A DNA stretch of 64,000 nucleotides from JAABRE01 sp964413275 (GCA_964413275.1 CAYPSO010000004.1:1-64000); one strand, 5' to 3'; shown: positions 26,769 to 36,517, counted from the stretch's first letter. Program-made: numbers and translations. The notes: generated by a model not told the origin, from the sequence alone.

Positions 26769-26929
26769 AAACTAATTTCAAATAATGATGTAAATAAGTG
26801 TAAAATTAAATACGGTCTTGGGAAAAAATTGTTGCTTTTCATGCTAACCATAATTAAAACGACCTTAATTAAAACATGGGAGTGTCACAATCTCCAAGAC
26901 AGGTTTTTAAATTCAGATTCGGGTAACTA

Positions 26930-27745
26930 ATGACTGTTGCAACATCAAATAAACTAAGTCTCGATTGGGCGATCATTGTATATATGGCTACAATTCACCT
27001 AATAGCCTTACTGGCTGTGTTTCCTAGTAATTTTAGCTGGGGTGCAATAGGAGTAGCTTTTGTGCTGTATTGGATTACAGGTGGATTAGGGATAACTTTG
27101 GGCTACCATCGTTTAGTATCCCACCGTAGTTTTGAAGTCCCTAAATTTTTAGAATATTTTTTCGTTCTCTGTGGTACTCTTGCTTGTCAAGGTGGGCCTA
27201 TTGATTGGATTGGTTTACATCGTATTCATCATAAATATTCAGATACTCAACCTGATCCTCATGATTCTAATAAAGGGTTTTGGTGGAGTCATATGGGTTG
27301 GATGCTTTATAATGTACCTGCTCAAACTGATGTACCTCGTTACACTAAAGATATTTGTGACGATCCTGTTTATCAATTTTTCCAAAAATTCTTTATCCCT
27401 ATTCAAGTTGTCCTAGGATTACTTCTTTATTGGTGGGGGGGTTGGCCCTTTGTAATTTGGGGGATTTTTGTCAGATTGGTTGTGGTATTCCATTTTACTT
27501 GGTTTGTTAATAGTGCTACCCATAAGTTTGGTTATCAGAGTCATGAGTCAAACGATCAATCAAAAAATTGTTGGTGGGTTGCTTTATTGACCTTTGGTGA
27601 AGGTTGGCACAACAATCATCATGCTTATCAATATTCTGCTCGTCATGGCTTACAATGGTGGGAAATTGATATAACTTGGATGACTATTAAGTTGTTACAA
27701 TTATTTGGCTTGGCTAATAATATTAAACTAGCACCCAAAAACTGA
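26930..27745 (+). CDS. desC: Acyl-lipid (stearoyl-type) delta-9 fatty acid desaturase
   Basis: A 271-residue membrane di-iron desaturase that puts the first double bond into glycerolipid-bound C18/C16 acyl chains, using ferredoxin. The three histidine boxes are intact: HRLVSH at 60-65, HRIHH at 97-101 and HNNHH at 227-231. Hydrophobic hairpins lie at 13-55 and 155-190. Length and boxes match cyanobacterial DesC. The 161-nt upstream region shows no distinctive operator. Several desaturase paralogues are usual in such genomes, so the C1/C2 subtype is not decided. Confidence 0.92.
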   Translation: MTVATSNKLSLDWAIIVYMATIHLIALLAVFPSNFSWGAIGVAFVLYWITGGLGITLGYHRLVSHRSFEVPKFLEYFFVLCGTLACQGGPIDWIGLHRIHHKYSDTQPDPHDSNKGFWWSHMGWMLYNVPAQTDVPRYTKDICDDPVYQFFQKFFIPIQVVLGLLLYWWGGWPFVIWGIFVRLVVVFHFTWFVNSATHKFGYQSHESNDQSKNCWWVALLTFGEGWHNNHHAYQYSARHGLQWWEIDITWMTIKLLQLFGLANNIKLAPKN

Positions 27746-27971
27746 ATTAATAGTTATTGGTTATTGGTTATTGTTTGTTAGTTATTTGCTATTTATCCAG
27801 TTGAAATAACAGTTAATAAACAAAAATAAAATTTCTGCTAATAACTAATAACTTTCAATTCAATTATTTAAGTTAACTAGCTAGCATTTACTGATTATTA
27901 AAAATAATAAAGTTATGGAGCAGGCATTACACCTGCAAAAAAAGATAATTTCTTTGAGAATTCCAATCAAA

Positions 27972-28487
27972 TTACGTTACTGACTTGGGCAACTTACGAA
28001 AGTTTTTAGAATATATTTCTATCTCAAGATTATTATCTTCTCGACTAACTAAAGAGCGTCTCACTTGACCTAAATATAAAGGCTCAGTTATCCCATCTTG
28101 GGAATGTAATAAAGTCCTTACCCTAACAGTTAATAAATCGTCTGCTACACCGCCTCTACCAGTAGAAAATAGATCGTTAACTGCCTGTTTTAAAGTTGCT
28201 TCTACTTGATTTTCAGTAACTTGAGGAGCGATATTCACCACAGCTTGATTAGCTCCGTTATCATAAACTAAACCATAACGTACTGCTCCGGGGATAGTAG
28301 TTTTAGCAAATAAACCCAAGCTTAAACCAAATAAGCCAATAGTTAATACACCTAAAAAACTAGTTATCCCCACTAAACGAAAACGTATTCCCCACTGTAA
28401 AATAAAAGCAAGAATAGTTAAGACTAAGCCGACAACAGTTAAGATAGCTGACCATTTTGTATAACTTAAAAAACCAGATTCAATCAT
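27972..28487 (-). CDS. ycf51: Ycf51 family protein
   Basis: A 171-residue protein matching the cyanobacterial/plastid Ycf51 (DUF2518) family: FLSYTKWSAILTVVGLVLTI with two membrane helices at about 10-33 and 36-62, then the GIRFRLVGITSFLGVLT block and a soluble C-terminal domain with YGLVYDNGANQAVVNIAP and VRTLLHSQDGI. The function of Ycf51 is not known; its distribution suggests a thylakoid role. A 226-nt gap of TTATTGGTTATTGG-type repeats separates it from the convergent desC. Confidence 0.8.
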   Translation of the reverse strand: MIESGFLSYTKWSAILTVVGLVLTILAFILQWGIRFRLVGITSFLGVLTIGLFGLSLGLFAKTTIPGAVRYGLVYDNGANQAVVNIAPQVTENQVEATLKQAVNDLFSTGRGGVADDLLTVRVRTLLHSQDGITEPLYLGQVRRSLVSREDNNLEIEIYSKNFRKLPKSVT

Positions 28488-28519
28488 TATTATTCTAAAT
28501 TTATTTACAATTTATTAGT

Positions 28520-28978
28520 TTACAAGTATTTTTCCATTTTATATCTTTCAAAAGATACTTCTCCATATTTAACAGTTTCCATGGCTATAATTGAAAAACC
28601 GCATTTTTTGAATAGTGGTTGAGAAAAAAAACTGGCTTCTGTATAAAATCTTTTTATATTTTGTTCTATACCTTTTTGTAGCACATAAAGAAGAATTTTT
28701 TGACCATAACCTTGACGATAAAAAAGAGGATTTACATATAAAGAAGCAATATGACCATTATTTTCTAATCCACAAAAAGCAATGATTTGATTTTGCTCTT
28801 GGATGAGATATGTTTTTGGTACAAAAATAAAGTCTTTAAACTTAGATTCATTATCTGGAGAAGCTGACCAAGCGGCTACTTGCTCCTGAGAATAAAGTAA
28901 AGGAGCAATTTTTCTTACTGATTGACGATATATATCCACTAATATAAGATAATCTTCTTCAGTAGCCAATCTAAACAT
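28520..28978 (-). CDS. GNAT N-acetyltransferase
   Basis: A 152-residue single-domain GNAT protein: MFRLATEEDYLILVDIYRQS at the start, the strand IIAFCGLENNGHIASLYVNP, and the acetyl-CoA loop YRQGYGQKILLYVLQ at about 92-106, followed by the short family end with FFSQPLFKKCGFSIIAMETV. Length is typical. It is related to the YafP/PA-type GNATs, with no hint of substrate. It lies between ycf51 and hemC on the same strand, so it may be cotranscribed with ycf51 (32 nt apart). Confidence 0.8.
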   Translation of the reverse strand: MFRLATEEDYLILVDIYRQSVRKIAPLLYSQEQVAAWSASPDNESKFKDFIFVPKTYLIQEQNQIIAFCGLENNGHIASLYVNPLFYRQGYGQKILLYVLQKGIEQNIKRFYTEASFFSQPLFKKCGFSIIAMETVKYGEVSFERYKMEKYL

Positions 28979-29011
28979 AATTATTGTTAATTTGGATTGC
29001 TTATTTAAGAA

Positions 29012-29050
29012 GGGTAATTATTGATGATAATATATTCTATCAAATTACCC
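29012..29050. repeat. Imperfect inverted repeat between hemC and GNAT genes
   Basis: Arms GGGTAATT...TTGAT and ATCAA...ATTACCC with a 2-nt bulge in the left arm and an A/T-rich loop. It has no T-run, so it may be a regulatory or processing hairpin downstream of hemC rather than a classical terminator. Confidence 0.4.
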
Positions 29051-29064
29051 AATCTTAGAGTTGT

Positions 29065-30030
29065 TTAACTTCTTTGAACTTCTGCAAAAATTTCTGCTAA
29101 AATCTCTTGAGCGCCTTGTTGTTTGAGCAGATTAGCTAAATCAATTCCTAATTTTTCTGCGTCTTTTCTATCTCCACTAACTTCATCTTTAATTAATCTC
29201 TGACCATCTAAACTAGCAACCATTCCAGTTAAGCTTAAGGTATCCCCTTCTATACTGGTATTAACTCCAATAGGTACTTGACAACCACCTTCTAATTCTC
29301 GTAAAAACGATCTTTCGGCATAACAACGATCTCTACTTTCAGAATGTTCTAAAACTTTTAATAAGGTTAATATATTCTCGTCACCTTCTCTACATTCAAT
29401 ACCTAATGCACCTTGTCCCACTGCGTGTAAACTAATCTCAGGAGGAATAACCTGATGAATGCGATCGCCAAAATCTAGTCTTTGTAACCCTGCTACTGCT
29501 AAAATAATGGCATCATATTCTCCTGCATCTAATTTAGCTAATCTAGTATTAACATTACCCCGTACATCTTTAAATTCTAAATGGGGAAAATGATGGCGTA
29601 ATTGAGCTAATCTTCTTAAAGAAGAAGTACCAATTACTGAACCTTCTGCTAAAGTGTCTAGTTGCTTATCTTTATGCTTTTCGTTAACTACTAAAGCATC
29701 AGCAGGATTTTCCCTTTTTGTGACGCAGCCTAGCATTAAACCTTCAGGCAAATTAGTCGGTAAATCTTTTAAGGAATGGACGGCTAAATCAGTTTCCTTA
29801 CTAAGCATTCCTACTTCTAATTCTTTGGTAAATAAACCTTTATCACCAATTTTAGCCAAAGGTACATCTAAAATCTTATCGCCTTGGGTACTCATTTTTT
29901 CTACCTCAAATTCAATCTCAGGAAAATGCTTTTTTAACTCCCCTTGTACCCAATAAGTTTGAACTAAGGCTAATTGGCTTTTACGAGTACCAATGCGTAC
30001 TGTGCGTTGAGATGTACTTGCAGATGTCAT
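29065..30030 (-). CDS. hemC: Hydroxymethylbilane synthase (porphobilinogen deaminase)
   Basis: A 321-residue enzyme that polymerises four porphobilinogens into hydroxymethylbilane for heme and chlorophyll. Blocks present are RIGTRKSQLALVQT, EKMSTQGDKILDVPL, DLAVHSLKDLPT, GTSSLRRLAQLRH and DVRGNVNTRLAKLD, with the dipyrromethane cofactor cysteine C250 in LEGGCQVPIG. Length and motifs are normal. It has an open 177-nt divergent region with an ABC ATPase gene. Nothing unusual is seen in the protein. Confidence 0.95.
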   Translation of the reverse strand: MTSASTSQRTVRIGTRKSQLALVQTYWVQGELKKHFPEIEFEVEKMSTQGDKILDVPLAKIGDKGLFTKELEVGMLSKETDLAVHSLKDLPTNLPEGLMLGCVTKRENPADALVVNEKHKDKQLDTLAEGSVIGTSSLRRLAQLRHHFPHLEFKDVRGNVNTRLAKLDAGEYDAIILAVAGLQRLDFGDRIHQVIPPEISLHAVGQGALGIECREGDENILTLLKVLEHSESRDRCYAERSFLRELEGGCQVPIGVNTSIEGDTLSLTGMVASLDGQRLIKDEVSGDRKDAEKLGIDLANLLKQQGAQEILAEIFAEVQRS

Positions 30031-30207
30031 ATATTCTCTCTATATAATTATATTAAAGGACTCGATCTAGAGTACCGTAGTGTTACACCCCAAGTTCATT
30101 TTTTTTTTGTTCTTTTTCTGAAACTTTACATATATTTACAATTCAAGATGGTAACTATGGAAAGATAGAAGAAAGAAGAAAGGTAATTTTGACAAAATTT
30201 TAAATGT

Positions 30208-30951
30208 ATGCAAGATAAATCTATTGATAATACTAATGTAACTAAACCCATAATCATTAGATTAGAAGAAATTACTAAAATCTATGGTCAAGGGGCAACT
30301 ACTGTTAACGCACTTGCAAATGTTAATTTAATTATACAACAAGGTGAATATTGTTCTATTATGGGGGCTTCTGGTTCGGGTAAATCTACTTTGATGAATA
30401 TTATAGGCTGTTTAGATCGTCCTACTTCTGGCAGATATTACCTTGATAATCTTGATGTTTATTCTTTGAATGATAATCAATTAGCGGAAATTCGTAATTT
30501 AAAAATTGGTTTTGTTTTTCAACAATTTCATCTTTTACCCCAAATGACTGCTCTAGAAAATGTGATGTTACCGATGGTTTATGCAGGGATTAACCTCACA
30601 GAAAGAAAAGAAAGGGCTACTGTTGCCTTAGAAAAAGTAGGTCTGGCTAATCGTCTTATTAGTAAGCCTAATCAGTTATCTGGAGGACAACAGCAAAGAG
30701 TCGCCATCGCCCGTGCCATTGTCAATAATCCTGTTATTTTATTGGCAGATGAACCAACAGGTGCTTTAGATTCTCATACTACTCAAGAAGTTTTAGAGAT
30801 TTTTACCGAATTAAATATCAATGGCATGACAGTAATAATGGTCACCCATGAAACTGATGTTGCTAAAGTTTCTCGGCGTATTGTTTGGTTTAAAGATGGT
30901 GAAATAGTCCACTCAAATCTTACTCCAGAGGAATTATCAGTTACTTATTAA
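30208..30951 (+). CDS. MacB/LolD/DevA-type ABC transporter ATPase
   Basis: A 247-residue ATP-binding subunit. Walker A GASGSGKST is at 53-61, the Q-loop FVFQQFHLLPQMTALENV, the signature LSGGQQQR at 157-164 and Walker B LLADEPTGALD at 178-188. The sequence belongs to the MacB/LolD/DevA group that powers outward movement of lipoproteins, glycolipids or peptides. No permease or membrane-fusion gene is adjacent, so partner genes must be elsewhere. It is divergent from hemC and convergent with the PBP4 gene. Confidence 0.9.
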   Translation: MQDKSIDNTNVTKPIIIRLEEITKIYGQGATTVNALANVNLIIQQGEYCSIMGASGSGKSTLMNIIGCLDRPTSGRYYLDNLDVYSLNDNQLAEIRNLKIGFVFQQFHLLPQMTALENVMLPMVYAGINLTERKERATVALEKVGLANRLISKPNQLSGGQQQRVAIARAIVNNPVILLADEPTGALDSHTTQEVLEIFTELNINGMTVIMVTHETDVAKVSRRIVWFKDGEIVHSNLTPEELSVTY

Positions 30952-31008
30952 GACATCGAGCCGAGATTTTTTTTTTCTGGAAATCAATTTCTATAAAACA
31001 GACAAATC

Positions 31009-32463
31009 CTAATCGTTCAGACAATTATCTTTTAATTTACTCAATAAAGTAACAATTTCATCAATTGTTTGACGCTGATTTTTTCCACTTTGAATTGAAT
31101 TATTAACAATAATACTAAACACTAAAGATTCCGAATCTTGTCTTTGTAAATAACCAGATAATGCAGAAACTCCAGTTATAGTTCCCGTTTTTCCTTGTAT
31201 TTTTTCCACAAGATTAGTATCTTGAAAACGATTTTCTAAAGTTCCACTAACTCCTGTAACTGCTAAAGATTTTTGATAAATTTCTCCATTATCAGTTTTT
31301 ATCATTAATCTTAAAGTTTCTGTTAATGCTTCTGGAGTGACTAAATTTTGACGGGATAAACCAGAACCATCAGCTAACATATAACTATCAGGATTAACAC
31401 CTAAATCAGTTAAAATGTCTTTAACAATATCATTATTTTTCGACTCTAGTTGCATAATTTTCAAGAGAGCTTCAGCAAATAAATTATTACTATTCTGATT
31501 AATTTCTGTAATTAAATTACTTAATTTGTCAGAATTAATAACCATAAAATTATTAGCTATTTCAAAAGTATCATCTTGACTATTAATTAATTTTGCTTTT
31601 TTGATTTTAATACCTTCAGATAATAGCAATCTTTGTAAAAATTCCAAAAAATAACTAGCAGGATCGAGAATTGCTAAACCCCATATATCTGGTTCATTAT
31701 CCAATGCTAACTCTCCCCTAATTGCTAAAGTTGGCTTACCTAAAAGTTCATGAATACTAATATTATAAGGAGTTTCTTTTTCTACTGTTATTGCTTGATT
31801 ATCAATTTGCCACTGACGGGCGGCAATTTCATCTGACCATTTTAACTGGACATATTTACCTATTTTGTTGGGTAAAATAGTTAAAGTAACTGCATTTTCA
31901 TTAAGCATTAAACTATTAACACTAGGGGCATAATAAGTAACTAAATCAGACCATTCCCAACTAGGATTAATAGCAAATTCAGGAAAATAAGTATCATCAA
32001 CTCTTAATTCATCAATACTAATAATACCTTGTTTTTTTAGCTGATTAACTAATTCTTGTAAATCCTCAGTTTTTAAGCTAGGATCGCCTCTACCTACCAC
32101 AGTCAGGGAAGTTAAATTAGGAGGTTTTCCCTTAATATAAATAGGAGTAGCAATAGAATAATCAGCACCTAATTTTAATAAACTAGCAGCAGTAATCAGT
32201 AATTTTACATTAGAAGCAGGAATAAAAAATTTATCTCTATTTAAAGAATAAATAACCTCTCCAGACTGCAAACTTTTAACAAAAATTCCCCACGTAGCTC
32301 GACTCCATTCCTGACGATTTATAATATGATCAATATTCTCATCAAGATTATTTTTACAAATAGAATTTATATTAATCTGCGGTTCAATTTGTTGAGCTTG
32401 AACATTAATGGAAGCTGAAAGAAATAATAAAGTTAAAAAAAATCGAGTAAACTTAATGAACAT
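31009..32463 (-). CDS. dacB: D-alanyl-D-alanine carboxypeptidase/endopeptidase, PBP4 (S13) family
   Basis: A 484-residue secreted penicillin-binding protein that trims or opens peptidoglycan cross-links. Signal peptide at 1-23 (ending VQAQQ), SxxK as S84-N-V-K87, SxN in NQNSNNLFAEALLK, and KTG in GKTGTITGVSALSGY. The insertion between the first two motifs (about 90-330) is typical of class C PBPs of the S13 family. The gene lies alone on its strand between the ABC ATPase and glutathione reductase genes. Family assignment is firm; the carboxypeptidase versus endopeptidase balance is not determined. Confidence 0.92.
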   Translation of the reverse strand: MFIKFTRFFLTLLFLSASINVQAQQIEPQININSICKNNLDENIDHIINRQEWSRATWGIFVKSLQSGEVIYSLNRDKFFIPASNVKLLITAASLLKLGADYSIATPIYIKGKPPNLTSLTVVGRGDPSLKTEDLQELVNQLKKQGIISIDELRVDDTYFPEFAINPSWEWSDLVTYYAPSVNSLMLNENAVTLTILPNKIGKYVQLKWSDEIAARQWQIDNQAITVEKETPYNISIHELLGKPTLAIRGELALDNEPDIWGLAILDPASYFLEFLQRLLLSEGIKIKKAKLINSQDDTFEIANNFMVINSDKLSNLITEINQNSNNLFAEALLKIMQLESKNNDIVKDILTDLGVNPDSYMLADGSGLSRQNLVTPEALTETLRLMIKTDNGEIYQKSLAVTGVSGTLENRFQDTNLVEKIQGKTGTITGVSALSGYLQRQDSESLVFSIIVNNSIQSGKNQRQTIDEIVTLLSKLKDNCLND

Positions 32464-32592
32464 TCATTTAAACAATAAAAATATAAATTAATAATCAATA
32501 ATACTTAAAGTTATAATATCACTAAGAGGACTTGGACAAACATCATAGATTTATCGTTAAAATTTTTGAAAACACAAGGAGATAACCCAATT

Positions 32593-33936
32593 ATGTACGA
32601 TTATGATTTATTTGTAATTGGTGGTGGTTCTGGAGGCATAGCTACCGCTAGACGTGCTGCTCAATATGGTGCTAAGGTAGGATTGGCCGAGAATGATCGC
32701 TTAGGTGGTACTTGTGTTAATAGAGGTTGTATTCCTAAAAAATTAATGGTATATGCTTCCCATTTTCCTGACTTATTTGAGGAAGCAGAAGGTTATGGCT
32801 GGAGTAAGGCAACAAGTACCTTAGATTGGTCAAGAATGCTTACTGCTGTTAATAATGAAGTAGAAAGATTAAATGGAATTTATCAACGAATGTTAGATAA
32901 TTCCAAGGTAGCAATCTATAGAGAATATGCTAAATTTATTGATGCTCATACCATAGAAGTTGGAGATAAAAAAATAACAGCAGATAAAATATTAATTGCT
33001 GTGGGTGGTTATCCCATTAAACCTGATATTCCTGGTATGGAATATACTATTACTTCAGATGATATGTTTCATCTTCCCGAACAACCGAAACATATAGTTA
33101 TTTTTGGTGGTGGTTATATCGGTGTAGAATTTGCTTGTATCATGCATGGTTTGGGTTCAAAGGTAACACAAATTATTAGAAAAGATTTAATTCTTAATGG
33201 TTTTGATGAAGATTTACGTCAAGAAATTCAAGAAGGAATGAAAAATCATGGTATTAATATTATCAGTGGTCATCAAATTACAGGGATTGAAAAAACAGAA
33301 ACTGGTTTAAAAGTTAGCTTGGAAGGTGAAGATTCTGATGTAATTTTAGCCGATGCTGTGAGTTTATCTGCGACGGGAAGAATACCTAATATTAAAAATT
33401 TAGGTTTAGAAAATGCAGGAGTAGAGTTAGAAAACGGAGCAGTTAAAACCGATCAATATAGTCAAACTTCCCAAGAAAATATTTACGCAGTGGGAGACTG
33501 TACTAATACTATTTATTTAACTCCTGTTGCTATTAATGAAGGTAGAGCTTTTGCTGATACTCATTTTGGCGGGCAATCTCGGATTATGAGTTATGAAAAC
33601 GTTCCCACCGCAATTTTTAGTACCCCAGAAGCAGCAACTGTGGGCTTAACGGAAGCAGAAGCAAGGGAAAAATATGGGGATAAAATAAAAATTTATCGTA
33701 GTAAATTTAGACCAATGTATTATACATTGACTGGAAAAGATGAAAAAACTTTAATGAAGTTGATAGTCGATGAAAGCACTGATAAAGTATTAGGGGCTCA
33801 TATGGTTGGTAATTATGCCGCAGAAATAATTCAAGGAGTAGCTATTGCTTTGAAAATGGGGGCTAAAAAAGCTGATTTTGATGCAACTGTGGGTATTCAT
33901 CCGAGTACAGCAGAAGAATTTGTGACGATGCGTTAA
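32593..33936 (+). CDS. gor: Glutathione-disulfide reductase
   Basis: A 447-residue FAD/NADPH disulfide reductase. From the chosen ATG: dinucleotide fold GGGSGG at 10-15, redox disulfide C41-VNRG-C46 in GGTCVNRGCIPKK, NAD(P) fold FGGGYIGVEFA, and the C-terminal interface with the catalytic acid-base His in GIHPSTAEEF. The ATG at 32593 is chosen because AAGGAG lies about 10 nt upstream; a TTG at 32566 would add nine unconserved residues. It keeps the glutathione pool reduced. The central GDCTNTIYLTPVAINEGR supports GR over lipoamide dehydrogenase. Confidence 0.92.
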   Translation: MYDYDLFVIGGGSGGIATARRAAQYGAKVGLAENDRLGGTCVNRGCIPKKLMVYASHFPDLFEEAEGYGWSKATSTLDWSRMLTAVNNEVERLNGIYQRMLDNSKVAIYREYAKFIDAHTIEVGDKKITADKILIAVGGYPIKPDIPGMEYTITSDDMFHLPEQPKHIVIFGGGYIGVEFACIMHGLGSKVTQIIRKDLILNGFDEDLRQEIQEGMKNHGINIISGHQITGIEKTETGLKVSLEGEDSDVILADAVSLSATGRIPNIKNLGLENAGVELENGAVKTDQYSQTSQENIYAVGDCTNTIYLTPVAINEGRAFADTHFGGQSRIMSYENVPTAIFSTPEAATVGLTEAEAREKYGDKIKIYRSKFRPMYYTLTGKDEKTLMKLIVDESTDKVLGAHMVGNYAAEIIQGVAIALKMGAKKADFDATVGIHPSTAEEFVTMR

Positions 33937-33945
33937 TGTTACTGA

Positions 33946-33965
33946 GTGGGCAATGCCCACCCTAC
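33946..33965. repeat. Partial copy of the GTGGGCAATGCCCAC palindrome
   Basis: The core GTGGGCAATGCCCAC with the right-hand CCTAC end sits just downstream of gor. It belongs to the same family as the full palindrome at 13671-13695, but the left outer arm is degraded. Confidence 0.75.
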
Positions 33966-34022
33966 AAAACTTTTACTCTTAAAATCTAGTTATTTGCTGA
34001 TGCAACAAATCCATAAAAATTG

Positions 34023-34412
34023 TTACTTCTTGAGATTCCACATTTGTCTCTTTATTCGCCATTCTCCTGATTTTTCTTGATTAAGAAGCCAAGTTTTGGT
34101 AGCTTTGAATGAATTTTTTTTGCCCTCAGCGTAGTCAACAGTTGTTATATCTACTTCGGCAATTCCGTATATCCATTGATCGTTAATTAACAAAGCATCA
34201 ATAGGTCGAGATTTTATACTCCATTTTGCAACATCATAATCCTTTTGTTCGCTTTGGGCAATTTGGTCTGGGCCATATTCAGGCTCGGAGCCTGGTGGAA
34301 TCCGAATTGCATCTGAGGCAAATAGCTTTCCATAAGCGATAGAATCACTTGCATTAACTGCTGTCTGATAGTTATCACACATTGCACTAACAATTTTATT
34401 TGCATTAATCAT
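34023..34412 (-). CDS. SnoaL/DUF4440-like NTF2-fold protein
   Basis: A 129-residue protein with the NTF2-like cone fold pattern: an N-terminal helix with NYQTAVNASDSIAYGKLFA followed by SDAIRIPPGSEPEYGPDQIA, then strands with ATKTWLLNQEKSGEWRIKRQ and a MWNLKK end. Members bind small ligands or act as ketosteroid-isomerase-like enzymes or immunity proteins; nothing here tells which. No signal peptide is present. It stands alone between gor and an AbrB-like gene on the same strand. Confidence 0.65.
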   Translation of the reverse strand: MINANKIVSAMCDNYQTAVNASDSIAYGKLFASDAIRIPPGSEPEYGPDQIAQSEQKDYDVAKWSIKSRPIDALLINDQWIYGIAEVDITTVDYAEGKKNSFKATKTWLLNQEKSGEWRIKRQMWNLKK

Positions 34413-34525
34413 AAGTTTTACTTCCTTTTTTCAAACCAGTTATCGGTTTTACCTTCAAAGAAAAATTTTTACTTATTCTCTAATACCTATAAATGAAGAT
34501 ATAACCGAATTTTGACAGAGGTAGT

Positions 34526-34726
34526 TTATGTCTTGATACTAATTATTTTATCAAAATTAATAAGTAAACATGAAAAAAAGTCTTGATCGTAAGGACTAAG
34601 TTCGATTCCTCTAGATGTTTTTGTAACATAAAGTATATCGCCGTTACTAATATGTAACTTTTCTAAAAGTTCTTTGGGCAATATTATTCCTGTTGAATTT
34701 CCTAAAGTAGTTACTTTAACTTTCAT
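34526..34726 (-). CDS. AbrB/MazE-type DNA-binding protein, possible orphan antitoxin
   Basis: A 66-residue protein. Residues 1-45 are a clean SpoVT/AbrB swapped-hairpin domain (MKVKVTTLGNSTGIILPKEL, LEKLHISNGDILYV) as found in antitoxins paired with Doc or PIN toxins. After SPYDQDFF, the usual acidic helix of those antitoxins is replaced by SCLLINFDKIISIKT, so the C-terminus looks truncated or altered by drift. No toxin gene is adjacent on either side. It could be an orphan regulator or a decayed antitoxin. Confidence 0.65.
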   Translation of the reverse strand: MKVKVTTLGNSTGIILPKELLEKLHISNGDILYVTKTSRGIELSPYDQDFFSCLLINFDKIISIKT

Positions 34727-34770
34727 AGATGTTAACTAAACTTAATTTTGTTATTTTATTAAACAATAAC

Positions 34771-34796
34771 AAAAAAAACAGGCCTAAATGCCTGTT
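34771..34796 (-). terminator. Rho-independent terminator of guaA
   Basis: Read on the minus strand, the stem AACAGGC/GCCTGTT with a 6-nt loop is followed directly by a run of eight T. It lies about 50 nt past the guaA stop codon. Confidence 0.85.
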
Positions 34797-34843
34797 CTAC
34801 AAAGAGATAGATTTTAACTAATCTAAGCAATTAATCAAAAATA

Positions 34844-36517
34844 TTATTCCCATTCAATAGTGCCGGGGGGTTTAGAAGTAATATCATAAACTACCCGATT
34901 TACCCCTTTGACTTCATTAACAATGCGATTAGAAATTATTTCTAGCAATTCATAGGGAACTTTTGCCCAATCGGCTGTCATACCATCTTCACTGGTAATA
35001 AACCTCAATACCACCGGGTGAGCATAAGTGCGTTTATCTCCCATAACTCCGACACTACGGATAGGTAATAAAACGGCAAAAGCTTGCCAATAGTCGTGAT
35101 AAACTCCTTGTTTACTAATTTCATCTCTGACAATGAAATCAGCATCTCTAAGGATATTTAGTCTTTCTGAGGTAACTTCTCCAATGATTCTAATGGCTAA
35201 ACCGGGGCCAGGAAAAGGATGACGACGGACGATTTCTTCTGGAAGTCCGATACTACGGCCAACATTTCTCACCTCATCTTTAAAAAGCTTACGCAAAGGT
35301 TCAACTAATTTAAAGCGTAGATTCTTGGGTAATCCACCCACATTATGATGGCTCTTAATTTTAACTGCAATCCTTTCCCCAGTTTTGGGATCGACGTTAG
35401 TATCCGCAGACTCAATGACATCAGGGTAGAGTGTACCTTGAGCTAGGTAATCAAAAGGGCCTAAACGGTTGGATTCTTCTTCAAAAACTTGAATAAATTC
35501 ATGGCCAATACGACGACGTTTTTCTTCGGGATCTAATATTCCTTTAACTTGTTCTAAAAAACGTTCGCGAGCATTAATATATTGAACTGGTATATGAAAT
35601 TTTTGATCGAATATATCCACTAATCTTTCTGGCTCACCTTTGCGCATGAAACCTTGATCGATGAACATACAAGTAAGTTTATCTCCGATCGCTCTGTGAA
35701 GTAAAAAAGCTAGGGTAGAGGAGTCAACTCCACCAGATAGGGCAAGTAATACTCGTTTTTCACCTACTTTAGCTCTAATTTCCCTAATGGACTCTTCTAC
35801 AAAGGCTTCCATTGTCCAAGTTGGTTCGCATTCGCAGATGTGATAGACAAAGTTACGAATTAAGGCAATACCACCTTGAGAATGAACGACTTCGGGATGA
35901 AATTGAACTCCAAAGATCTGTTTTTTGTGATCGGCGATGGCCGCACAAGGTGTATTATCTGTATGGGCTAGAACCACAAAACCTTCTGGTAATCGAGTAC
36001 ATGAGTCACCGTGACTCATCCACATGGTTGAACCATCTTCTACATTGGTTAACAAATCAGTGGGATCGTCTATATTCAAAGAAGCTTTACCATATTCTCC
36101 ACGTTTAGACCTTTCTACTCCTCCTCCTAACTGTTGAACCATTAACTGCATACCATAACAAACACCCAAAATCGGAATCCCTAGATGAAAAATCTCTGGA
36201 TCGCATTGAGGTGCGCCTGGATCGTAAACTGAATTAGGACCACCTGAGAGTATAATCCCTTGGGGAGCTAATGTTCGTAATTGTTCTGCTGTAGTGCGAT
36301 AGGATAACACTTCAGAATATACTTGGGTTTCTCTAATTCTTCTAGCAATTAATTCAGAATATTGAGAGCCAAAATCAAGGATAACTAACATTTGACGGTC
36401 GGCATAAGCCCCCGAATCGAATTCGGGAGACACGCCCTCACGATTAATTTCATTTGTTAAGGTTTGATTTGGTTCTAATTCCTGAGGGGATAGGGGTTGA
36501 GTTGGTGTGTGTACCAT
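34844..36517 (-). CDS. guaA: GMP synthase (glutamine-hydrolysing)
   Basis: A 557-residue enzyme converting XMP to GMP. The glutaminase domain holds nucleophile C120 (GVCYGMQ) and the FGVQFHPEV histidine; the ATP-pyrophosphatase P-loop SGGVDSS follows in LLALSGGVDSSTLAFLL, and the C-terminal dimerisation domain ends YDITSKPPGTIEWE. An N-terminal extension of about 40 residues, lacking conserved motifs, precedes RQMLVILDFGSQYSELIARR; an internal start near that point is possible. Otherwise the length is normal. A clear terminator follows, and cbiD lies upstream on the same strand. Confidence 0.95.
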   Translation of the reverse strand: MVHTPTQPLSPQELEPNQTLTNEINREGVSPEFDSGAYADRQMLVILDFGSQYSELIARRIRETQVYSEVLSYRTTAEQLRTLAPQGIILSGGPNSVYDPGAPQCDPEIFHLGIPILGVCYGMQLMVQQLGGGVERSKRGEYGKASLNIDDPTDLLTNVEDGSTMWMSHGDSCTRLPEGFVVLAHTDNTPCAAIADHKKQIFGVQFHPEVVHSQGGIALIRNFVYHICECEPTWTMEAFVEESIREIRAKVGEKRVLLALSGGVDSSTLAFLLHRAIGDKLTCMFIDQGFMRKGEPERLVDIFDQKFHIPVQYINARERFLEQVKGILDPEEKRRRIGHEFIQVFEEESNRLGPFDYLAQGTLYPDVIESADTNVDPKTGERIAVKIKSHHNVGGLPKNLRFKLVEPLRKLFKDEVRNVGRSIGLPEEIVRRHPFPGPGLAIRIIGEVTSERLNILRDADFIVRDEISKQGVYHDYWQAFAVLLPIRSVGVMGDKRTYAHPVVLRFITSEDGMTADWAKVPYELLEIISNRIVNEVKGVNRVVYDITSKPPGTIEWE

